In this document: piece after piece, positions 10,933-20,765 of the stretch
Layout of the letters: each line of letters begins with the position of its first letter
Numbering within the stretch: the stretch's first letter is position 1
Origin: Hibiscus mutabilis
Taxonomy: Eukaryota; Streptophyta; Magnoliopsida; Malvales; Malvaceae
Direction of reading: 5' to 3'
Assembly: GCA_019671005.1 (NCBI GenBank)
Contig: CM033741.1
Coordinates: 5,890,001 to 5,954,000 of the forward strand
DNA: 64,000 bases
Position numbers and translations under genes: made by a program
Notes under the pieces: model-generated
Seen by the model: only the letters and a program-made list of their open reading frames with translations
What the model was told of the DNA's origin: nothing
The model's database searches: none

Positions 10933-13900
10933 ATGGAATATCTGAATGACTTTTCAATCGAATCCGAAGATTTATTTGCAGGAAATCAACAGAACCGTGT
11001 AGCTGCTGGAGGAAATGAACAAGAACAGGATTGTCATTCAACCGCATCCGCCTTGCAGCCTTCTTCAGGTACAAACACACTCTATAGTCAATACGATACA
11101 TTGATAGGAAGCCTGGTTTGCACAAAACCCGCAAGTAATCCTATCTTTGAAAAACATAACACAAACGGACGGATCCAAAAATTCAATAACAGGTTAAAAC
11201 AAATTTTTCTCAAATAAATACGCAGATTTTTTTCCTTTAGCACTAAATATGACATAAAAAATAAATTGTATTGGTTAATTTCATAAATAACATGAAAGAA
11301 ATAACTTATAATATAATTTTTCATTAATATTAACTGATATTAAATGCTGAAATTGATCTCGGGTAACTCTTTTCCACTTCCCTTATAAAATTAAAATCTC
11401 ATATCGTTGGAAAGCTTGGTTAACCCACTGCTGGTTCTCTTGAACTTGATGATTATAAAGTTGAAATGATTATATCTATATCAATCATGAAATTCGTATA
11501 TTTTTATATCTGTTGAACAAGGGAATGTGACTTCTGTACGAGTTTTCTATGTTTTGGCAGGCTCATATAAACATCAAGCAAATCAACCTATGACATATGA
11601 ACAGGAGCATAGCCTGGTGCGGCTTTCTCTAGGTATATTTTTTTCGAAAAAAAAACTTTAATACACAAGTTGTATAAATTTTAATTTACAAATATATTTT
11701 AGTTTTATGGGTTAGAATTTTAATTTTAAGATTTAAGTTGGAGGGTTTATAATTTAAGGTTAGTATTTAAAATTTAGGGTATATAATTTAAAGTTTAGGG
11801 TTTAGTTTTTTAGGGTTAGGGTTGATAATTTAATATTTAAGTTTTATAATACAAATATGCAGACTTATGTAAAATTAGTTTTATACAGTTTGTGTATTAA
11901 AATTTTACTCATATCTTATATATATATATTATCATCATTCAACGGTTCAAAAAATATGTAAAAGTAATTGAGTTTTACACATAACACAATGTAAGTGGAT
12001 CCTGACTCTTAAAAATTTTTATGGTGCATTTGATTCGCAGAAAAGATTATTATTAATCATTCTCTTGTTTGGTTTGAGAGCATTCCCCCTAAGAATAATA
12101 ATCTTTTTCCAATAGTGTTGTTTTTCCCTAAACGGTGAGAATGATATTCTCACCAGTTTCTTAGGTATTTGTTAATTATCACCATTTGATATATTGTTCA
12201 TAAGTTAATGAATTTTGTTCATATGAATTATTTGTTGAATTTTTAATTAGATGATTAATTATTTATGATGAAAATTAATTAAATATTTTTATTTAATATT
12301 AATTTAATATTTAAATGATGTCACACATATTTAATATATTTTTTATTAATATTTTATTTATGATGTTTATAGGTTATATGTTGAGATTGCATATTGCTTG
12401 AGAATTAATAAATTAGGAGTTGATGTTTTTGATTTATTCTTTGATTTATAAGAGGTTATCATCTTATAAAACATTTATGATCCAACTTTTATCACTATTT
12501 TGCAACTTTTAGATTTATTTTATTATTTATTTTAATTTATTTAACAATCTATCATAAGTAATAAAAAATTAAAAAATTGAACATATCAAACGTTTAGCAT
12601 TTGAAAATTTATAAAAAATATTTTAATAGAGAATAACAAGAGTTTGCAAATAATATATATATATTTAAACTATTTAACATAATACTTATATTGATAATAT
12701 AATATAGAGGAAGGAGGGTTTGGAAATGCAAGATTTTGTTTAGTTAAACTCGAATAACCATTTGGATACAAATATATGTTGTTTATACATAAACAAGATA
12801 TCTATATTAATCATACAATTCGAATGTGTTTTTTTATAGCTGTTGAACGAGGGAATGTGACTTCAGTAACAAACAGGGGCGGATTTAAGTGCAGCAATTG
12901 ACCCCACTTGGTTCTAAAGAATCTTTGTAAAAATAGAAAAAATTGAGGGTAGAGGAAGAAATTAAATATATTTGAACCCACTTAATCTTAGTTCGTTTAA
13001 CTTTAATTCTTTTGAACTCACTTAATAGGAAGTCTAGATCCGCTACTGGTAACAAATCAACCTATGACCTATGGTGTGGAACACAGCCAGTCGGTAGACT
13101 CCTTGCAGCTTCCTATAGGTATATATATCTTATAGGAGTATTAATCTCTAACGGTATTATTTGAAAACCCTGATGTATTTTGTCATTTGTACACAGCTTC
13201 ACAAGAGAACAATAACCAGCACACGACCAATATGCAGTCATGCGCATGGGTTGCACCTTTGGCTGATAATACTGGAGTACATGACCACCACAATAGGGCG
13301 GGAGACTCCTTGCATCTTAGTCTACCCAAACAGAATGAAAATAATAATATCAAGGAAAGGAAGAAGGCAAGTCAAAAGAAATCTCGAGACAAAAAAAAGG
13401 TACCTTCTACTTTCCATAGATACACTGAATATATGGCATAAATTATAACATGCTGAATTATCAATACATTTATATATAATTATATGAATATGGAAATTAT
13501 TATATATTTTTTTGAGAAATCTTAAATCTAATCTTAATTTACTTAGAGGGGAGGAGAAGAAGAATTCTAGGGAAAGAAAACGGAGTGTTCCTAGTGGATC
13601 TAGAATTCATGAACTATGAGGGAACAAAGATGAGTAACTTAACCAACCGGTTAAATATGATTACTCGAAAATTATTATAATTGTGTGATTGAATTTCGTG
13701 CGTTTCTTATTATAATTCTAGCAAGAAGCGGTGGAGACCAAGGAAAATTTGGAGAAAGCTAACAAAGAAGTTGAGCGTCTAAAAAGAGAACTCGATGGAT
13801 ATGTGAAATCCGACGAAAATAAACAAAAAGTAATAGTTGAGCTCAGCCAGAAGAATTCCCATATGCAAGTAGGTCTCCCAATTTCTCTCAATTCTAGTCA

Positions 13901-14270
13901 TCAGAAATATTTTTATTTGCTAATTATATCCGACAATTAATATTAATTAAGAGATTCCGAGGCTATGGTTTTTTAAGAGTTCGCCGAATGAATAAAAGAA
14001 CATATTCATATGAGACACATATTCGTATTTTTTTATCTTTTATAGGAAAATATTAAAGGGTTGGAGAACAAAATTGAAGAGCTGAAGGGCAAGAATCTGA
14101 AACTGAAGGGCAAAATTGATGGATTGCTACGGCAGATCAACAGTGGGAGGATCGGTAAAAGCTCAAGTTGGAGAAAAATTACACACGGAAATTGGGAATT
14201 CAATATCAAGGGGAGTGGTGTTTACTTGAAGTTAATCAACCACAACCATGATGACATCGACTCTGAATGA
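10933..14270 (+). CDS. bZIP-like basic/coiled-coil protein, five exons, 260 aa
   Basis: Proposed exons are 10933-11068, 11561-11632, 13197-13399, 13722-13868 and 14046-14270. All have GT-AG borders, phases agree (1, 1, 0, 0), and there is no internal stop. The ATG has a strong context (gccATGG). Residues 1-70 are polar. Residues 118-137 are strongly basic (KERKKASQKKSRDKKK), resembling a bZIP basic region, but Lys replaces the invariant Asn. Residues 138-220 form a heptad-rich coiled coil (ENLEKANKEVERLKREL, then a second block starting GLENKIEELKGKN). The tail is polar with an acidic end. This suggests a nuclear DNA-binding or dimerising factor, but the altered basic motif makes DNA binding uncertain. 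A second copy of exon 2 at about 13057-13118 keeps frame and phase but has lost its acceptor next to a MITE insertion, so I left it out. Transcript evidence could change the exon set. Confidence 0.6.
11648..11908. mobile_element. Telomere-like MITE in intron 2 of the bZIP-like gene (copy D)
   Basis: The left end, aaaactttaatacacaagtt, and the right end, acagtttgtgtattaaaattttac, are inverted repeats of the same family as the element at 1331-1602. The core is degenerate TTTAGGG. It begins only about 15 bp after the exon 2 splice donor. No target duplication could be defined. Confidence 0.6.
12780..13118 (+). pseudogene. Duplicated exon 2 of the bZIP-like gene, damaged by a MITE
   Basis: 12780-12872 matches the intron end at 11465-11540 (tatctatat, tgttgaacgagggaatgtgacttc). 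13049-13118 matches exon 2 (aaatcaacctatgac, ending tatag/gtatat). The exon copy stays in frame (NQPMTYGVEHSQSVDSL) and ends in phase 1 like the original, so it once was a usable tandem exon. Its acceptor region has been lost and a MITE sits between the two halves. Reading from the nearest AG (12880) enters the MITE and meets a stop, so inclusion is unlikely. Confidence 0.6.
12874..13048. mobile_element. hAT-type MITE, 175 bp, perfect 8-bp target duplication
   Basis: It is flanked by gtaacaaa at 12866-12873 and again at 13049-13056. The ends are inverted repeats: left caggggcggattta, right the complement of cagtagcggatctaga. An 8-bp duplication and CAGGGGCGGA-type ends fit the hAT superfamily. 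There is no coding capacity, so it was mobilised in trans. It sits at the 5' edge of the duplicated exon 2 of the bZIP-like gene. Confidence 0.85.
13507..13652 (-). mobile_element. tRNA-derived SINE-like element (minus) in intron 3 of the bZIP-like gene
   Basis: Its reverse complement matches the element at 28827-28977 almost end to end. Shared parts are an A-box-like head (ccggttggttaag), a B-box-like segment (ttcatgaattctag), 'taggaacactcc', 'ttccctag' and an A-run tail after 'gatttctc'. A tRNA-like head with an A-rich tail is the SINE plan. It lies wholly within the intron between 13399 and 13722. Confidence 0.6.
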
Positions 14271-15800
14271 AGGACTGTTAGAGATTAGTTGAGCTGTTAA
14301 TTGTTGTTAATTTCTGCATTTGTTAAGATAGCTAATTCTCTTACTAATTAGTTAGTTGGGTTTAGTGTGTTGCGCCGTTTGGGCTGTTGCTGAGTTAGTT
14401 TTTACTTCATTATATTATCTAAATTATGTACGTCTCGTTTGGTAGCGGATATAAAAAAAAAGTGTTATATTAAACAACACTTGTGTATTAAATTAGAACT
14501 TAAATATCCAACTACTGCTATTGCCAATTCCATTCATCGCATAGATGGATTGTATTAGGAATGGTCGCACTCTTTGACAATTTAAAATTATTGTATAGTT
14601 TATAGACATTTTTTTTTTATCTTTCACATCTCTTTAAATTTTATAATTAATTTTTTAAATTTTTTTAAAATTTTTTTATCATTGTTGTGCACCGTCCGGT
14701 TATCATACCAGAATTCTCACGTCACAAGGAGCAGCCCCATTGCCACAGATGAAAATGAAGTTAAATGTTTTTTTTTTAATTTAGTTGACGACTTTGATAT
14801 GGTTTATGTTTTGTAGCCATCAAAACTTTAAATTCTAGAATTTAACAATGGACGTAACATTCAAATTGACTTTAGATTGATTATTATCTTGTCATTTTTA
14901 ACATGATAATTGCGTGTTCTAAATGTTAGAAAATGGCGTTGTATCAGTCTCCTCTCTCATTGTTTTTTCTGATATATTTCGCAGGGAGTTAAGAAATTTA
15001 GTGTTAAAATTTTAAAATTTTATAAAGAGATTTTTTTAAATAGTATAAAAGTAATTACAAGATAATATTTGTTCATACATATTTTTAACTTTTTGACAAT
15101 GCACGAACACCTTGTAGACAAAATAATTTGAATTCGTTTCTCCTAAGATAAACATCATCTGCTTTACTACTGGGACATTTGTTGGGTTCTAAAGGAATTT
15201 TTTAATGTAAGAACAAATAATGAGTGTTAATTTTTTTAAGGTTATCAATTTTCTTTTAAGGAGTATTAATATTCATTTATATTACTTTTATTTTTTTAAT
15301 ATTATTTTATATTAAATTTATAAGAAAAATAATCTCTCCAAAAAATTTTGACACCTCTCAATTAAGGATGGCTATATTCATGATACTTTGTACAAGTTTA
15401 TTTATTTTCATCTTATAAATTCATCATACGACATGATAAAAAATAAATATATACGATCAAAATTATAATCTTAATATATAAATATGTTAACATTTATATT
15501 TACACATTATCATAACACGTGAAGCGATACGAAATATACAGATTTTTTAAATATAAAATTTTCACATTTTCTTTGAAAGACTATTATTTATTTATAATAT
15601 AAAAGCATTGAATAAAAAATAAATAATTATTAATATTATAAATTAAATAAATAATACCTTATAATCACCTTTAGATTGTTAAAAAATAATTAATATTATA
15701 AATAAAAAATTAAATAAATAAGGTATTGATTTTTTTTCTTTTGAAAAAGTTTTTCAAAAGCATTATAAATAGTTGGGTAAACTGCTTAAATGACCACAGA
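14271..15800. other. AT-rich intergenic region, no gene seen
   Basis: The bZIP-like 3' UTR presumably occupies the first few hundred bases. After that only AT-rich sequence is present, with no long ORF and no recognised protein similarity. Confidence 0.5.
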
Positions 15801-15829
15801 GTTATGTCAATATGATCACCATACTTCTA

Positions 15830-16110
15830 ATTATGTTAAATTCTATCCATTTAGTCCTATTATTAATTTAATCTAATAAATTAACCCTCCTATTACATTA
15901 TAATATGTGTCACCATCGGATAGGATTTTATTTCTAATAAATTCATCCAAGCAGATGATTAATAAATTAAAAACAGCAACACGTCTCATCAACGTTTTAG
16001 ATGAAAATTTTTGAAATCAAAGGAACGGTTGCAAGGGGATTTGATCCCAAGGCGCCTACAAGTAAAGTAGCGACAACAACCCTTGAGCCAAGCTAATTTT
16101 ATTGAATAGA
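15830..16110 (-). repeat. Left arm of a large inverted repeat with a tRNA-like (SINE-like) head
   Basis: The reverse complement matches 17995-18245. Shared parts are 'cttggctc', 'gttgtcrct', 'cttggg.tcaaatccccttc' (B-box-like), 'gtgacacat' and 'ggttaatttattagattaaatt'. The arm carries an internal promoter-like head, so it may be a SINE copy, with the second copy in opposite orientation, rather than the end of one foldback transposon. Confidence 0.5.
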
Positions 16111-16973
16111 GTTTACAACAACTTTAACTAAAAATTAACTTATGGGGGGGAAATTAAAGAAGAAAAATTAGGGTTGAGGAGGCATTATATTAATTATATA
16201 ATAGTTTATCAAACATATGAACAGTCTATTATATATTAATTATATAATAGTTTATTAATATTTTTTTAATAATTTATTTTTATTTTCATTTTTAATAATA
16301 TATAATAAGTTATTAATATACTTAATGCTATTTATTATTTTGGTAGAATATTTAATATATAATACATTACTAAGATAACAAAGAATATTTATTTAATTTA
16401 TATTTTAGTTTTATTTTTGAAAAAAATAATTATTTAAATATTAAATATATTTATTAATAAGATACTAATATTTTTTATTTATTAATAATATTTAATATAT
16501 GAATAATATAATACATAAATAATTTTTAACAATATATTATTTTTATTAAAATATTCTAAAAATGAAAATGAATATATATTGTTATAAAATTATTAATAAA
16601 AAATATATAACTAATATATCATAATCTAATAATATATTTAATAAATATATAATATTTTATATGTTAAATTATTACATTATTTAATAAACTATTTAATAAT
16701 ATATTTCATAGTAGTATATTGATATAATATTAATAGTTTAATATAATATTTTAGGCATTAAACTATTAATATAATATTAATAATATTTTATTAAACTATT
16801 AATATATTTAATAATATTTTATTAATATATTCATAGTTTAATATAATAAGACTAAATATACTAATATTATATTTAACTATTAATATAATAATATTAAATA
16901 TATTCATAGTTTAATATAATATTATTAAACTATTATTAAATAATTTACTAAATATATTAATAGTTTTTAATAA

Positions 16974-17930
16974 TAGTCTTGTTTGACAATTAACCGATAG
17001 CTACTAGCTGATAGAGGATTACATTAGCTGATAGCCGATTACATTAGCTTATTTGACTAACGGATTGTATAAAAATATTTGGTAAAATTAACTGATAGTT
17101 GATAGCTGTTTGATTATTTAAACAAGCAAAATAATATAAAAGAAATGATTATATTTGATACTTTTTAAATTAATTTAGTTATGAAAAATATTTTTTAATA
17201 TAATATTACTAAGCATATTTGAAGGATATATATATATTAATTTATTATTTATATAATTACTTTTAATATAATTTAATTAATTATTAAATTTAAATACAAA
17301 TATAAATGTCTGAGAATAAAAAGGAAAATATAAAAATTATTAGTTTACAAATGTCACAATGTAAATATGTGAGGGTGAAGAATTAAAATAGAAAATATTA
17401 AAACTTGGGTTATTTGAATATTTTTTATAAATATTAAGGGTAGAATGACCTTTATATCTCTTATGTCAAAACTTCTAATTTCAAAAAACTCCTATTAGCA
17501 GCTTTTTCAAAATTAGTGATTTCATCTCAATCCTCTATTCACCAAAAATCTAAATTAGGGAATTTGACTGGTCAAATCTCTAATTTTGACTTAAACTTCT
17601 AATTTTGACTCAAATCGTTATTTATCAAACATGTCACAATGTAAATATGTGAGGGTGAAGAATTAAAATAGAAAATATTAAAACTTGGGTTATTTGAATA
17701 TTTTTTTATAAATATTAAGGGTAGAATGACATTTATATCTCTTATGTCAAAACTTCTAATTTCAAAAAACTCCTATTAGCAGCTTTTTCAAAATTAGTGA
17801 TTTCATCTCAATCCGCTATTTCAATCATCTATTCACAAAAAATCTAAATTAGCGAATTTGACTGGTCAAATCTCTAATTTTGACTTAAACTTCTAATTTT
17901 GACTCAAATCGTTATTTATCAAACATGGTC
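16974..17930. mobile_element. MITE-like element (copy 1) with internal 280-bp tandem duplication
   Basis: The same sequence, more compact, occurs at 29229-29898. Both start 'tgtttgacaattarc(c/g)gatag' and end 'atcaaacatg'/'accaaacatg', which are inverted-repeat ends (catgtttg / caaacatg). In this copy the right part is duplicated in tandem: 17351-17630 and 17631-17929 are nearly identical, the second with about 15 extra bases. There are no ORFs. It is nested between the arms at 15.8-16.1 and 18.0-18.25 kb. Confidence 0.6.
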
Positions 17931-17994
17931 ATTAATATTTAACTATTATTAAATATAATATCATTACGATAGAATCCCCTCTCCATCCTATTTT

Positions 17995-18245
17995 TTCTTC
18001 TTTTATCCCCCCAAATAGGTTAAACATGCTTGGCTCGGTGGATGTTGTCACTTACTTTCACGTTGACGTCTTGGGTTCAAATCCCCTTCGAATCGCTTAT
18101 TTGGAATTTGATCGGATAAAAATATTAACTTAAATAAATATTAAAATAAGGTTCAATCCGGTAGTGACATGGACACATGTCACCATGTAATTGAAGGATT
18201 AATTTATTAAATTAAATTAAAATTAAGATCAAATTGATAGGATTT
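17995..18245 (+). repeat. Right arm of the large inverted repeat, tRNA-like head
   Basis: It contains 'gcttggctcggtgga' (A-box-like) and 'cttgggttcaaatcccc' (B-box-like), spaced as in a tRNA-derived SINE. It is followed by the tail shared with the left arm at 15830-16110. It does not fold as a convincing tRNA and has no neighbouring tRNA gene, so I call it a SINE-like repeat. Confidence 0.5.
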
Positions 18246-18496
18246 GTAAATAACAGATATAACACCCATAACGTATACTCGTAGTTGAATATACATTATA
18301 GATGTTACTTAAACATGCTACTGAAAGTTAAGCTTAAATTATTTTTTTATCCCTACACGATTCATTGTCTAGCTAATTATTTAAAATATCATTATAAATT
18401 AATTTAATGCATCATATACTATCAGTAAGTAAATAGTAAAACTACCATTCCTTGCCACGTCCGACTATCAGTTAAAATCTCTTACGTTATATATGT

Positions 18497-20240
18497 TCAT
18501 TTCTCTTGTACTTGCCACGTCTCGCCGGATCGAGTTTTCCGTCGGTGCATGCAAATAAGTTGATAAGGGAGTTGAATTTGTTTCCTAAAGAGGAAATCAA
18601 CGTCGTTGATCAAGACCGGGTTTCCTTGAAGGAGGGGCCGGAACTGGTCGAGAAGCTGTTCAAGTTCCCAAATTTGGAAGTTCCTGGTGGGGTCTCCGTT
18701 GAGGATTTGGGCCACCATGCTGGGCATTACAAGCTTGCTAATTCTCATGAAGCCAGGTAAAAAACGTCAAGTACTTTTTTTAGGGAAAAATTGGGACATT
18801 TTCTTAGTTTCTTTATTTCATTTGGGCAGGGTTTGATTTCAGCTCCTTTCTGATGCTCCTCGGTACGGAGACGTACGGTGTTCGTGGTACGGCTTTAATC
18901 ATAGCTTATTAGCGGTGAATTTGAATTCTTAATATATATTTGGCAATTTGAAGTTCATGACCCCAATTATAGCATTAATGAGTTACCTTTGTAGTGGGTT
19001 AACATGTTGCTGATTTTGGCAGAATGTTGTACTTCTTCTTTGAATCACGCAATAGCAAAGAGGAGCCTGTTGTAATCTGGTTGACCGGAGGGCCAGCTTG
19101 TAGTAGCGAATTGGCTGTGTTTTATGAAAATGGCCCCTTCACCATTGCTGATAATATGTCTCTTGTTTGGAATTAGTATGGTTGGGACAAGGTATTTTTC
19201 TTCTTCTATAGGAGTATTTGGTATCTGCACAAGCCATGATTAAGTTCTTATCTTTCTTGTACTAATGTAAGATTAAATGGATTTAATTTTTAGTTAATTT
19301 TGTGTTGTAGGCATCGAACCTTCTGTATGTGGACCAACCTATTGGTACCGGCTTTAGTTACAGTTCTGACCAAAGAGACGTTTGTCATAATGAAGACGAA
19401 GTTAGCAATGACCTATATGATTTCTTACAGGTGTCTGTTTATCTTGGAAGATGATTTTAGCATAATTATTTGTCATAGTCAATATTATGAAATTTTTAGG
19501 AGAAATGAATAAGTTGTTTTGAGGGTTTTTCTCTTTTATTATGCTAGGCATTCTTTGTGGAGCACCCTGAGTTTGCAAATAATGACTTTTATATAACCGG
19601 AGAATCATACTCTGGGCACTACATTCCAGCTTTTGCTGGCCGAGTCCACCGAGGAAACAAAGCTAAGGAGGGGATTCATATAAACCTAAAGGTGTGTTAC
19701 TAATTATATAATGTGAAAGCTTCTTCATGTTCTTTCTATGTTGGTTCATGTATTTGAAGGATCATATCCTCCTACCCTTACCCGTTATACATCCGACAAA
19801 AGTGTTGGACATAGTTATTTCTAGAAAAATGAAGAGATAGAAGCATATTATGGGGGTAATTACTTTCTGATTTATATCTTTACATATTAACAGGCAACTC
19901 GAGATGGGTTCATGCAATGCAATGGTCTGATCAGAAAGAGTTTGTATCATCTCCCTAGGTTCCTTTTATAGTTGACGGCTCAGAGGCCAGAAAACTCGTG
20001 GACCTCTCGGTTTCCTTAAGGTCATCTCTCTATTCACCATATCCGTCTATTAATCTATAGTCATATTTATTATTTTTGCAACAGTTCTTATATAACTACA
20101 TGATAATCAAACAGGTTCATGATGCGGGTCATATGGTTCCTATGGACCAGCCCAAAGGAGCATTGGAGATGCTGAAAAGGTGGACCAAGGGTATACTCTC
20201 CGTCTCCAAAGCCGGTCAATTCGGAGAAACTGGTTGCTGA
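18497..20240 (+). pseudogene. Serine carboxypeptidase-like (SCPL48/49-type, peptidase S10) pseudogene
   Basis: Recognisable exons are about 18497-18756, 19023-19191, 19311-19430, 19548-19691, 19894-20020 and 20115-20240. They encode family landmarks: HANKLIRELNLFP near the N-terminus, GGPACSSELAVFYENGPF (usual form GGPGCSS), the catalytic-Ser motif GESYSGHY, GNSRWVHAMQW, and the catalytic-His motif HDAGHMVPMDQPK. The lesions are decisive. There is an in-frame TAG at 19174-19176 (after SLVWN) and another at 19956-19958. A frameshift follows before 'gacctctcggtttcc'. The signal-peptide region is missing, and about half the middle of the protein is missing between 19691 and 19894, including the catalytic Asp region. 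The intact relative would be a secreted or vacuolar carboxypeptidase. Splice sites are still mostly canonical, so decay is moderate. Confidence 0.88.
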
Positions 20241-20765
20241 GATGTGAGCTCCATTACTTGGGTGCATGAATCCGACGTAGTTAGCCTTTACAATGGGAAT
20301 AAACATAGTTGTATGTTGATGTAACCCTCTTTTTTAAAGATTGCCTACGGACATTATAAGAAGTTAAAATTTTACAATTCGTATCTTCTTTTGTGTTGTA
20401 TCGTTAGATTCATATATCCTATATTACTTTTTTTGTTCGGTATCTTATATTATCGGGTGTAATATTACAAACCGAGCCTACTTGCCAATAACCAGAGCAA
20501 ACAAATTAAATAAATCTAAACACTTATAAGCATTGCGTTTCAACTGCAGCAAAAGAGACTCCATCAAAAATCATAAACTAAACAAACACACCAATCTAAG
20601 CTAGTTCCAACGTATTATGGGTTACTATCTTTGCCTGTCGAATTCTGAAGATCAATGACAGGCTGCCATTAGACAGTTCCTTAGGAACCACGTGATGATA
20701 AGAGACCTAAACATAGAATCAAATACAAGCACAGAGCTCTGTTGATTTCATATCTTTTTACATAA

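Noticed and set aside
16020..18110. tRNA-like heads considered as tRNA genes
   Set aside because: A- and B-box-like strings are present but no cloverleaf with paired acceptor stem could be drawn, and each is joined to interspersed-repeat sequence.
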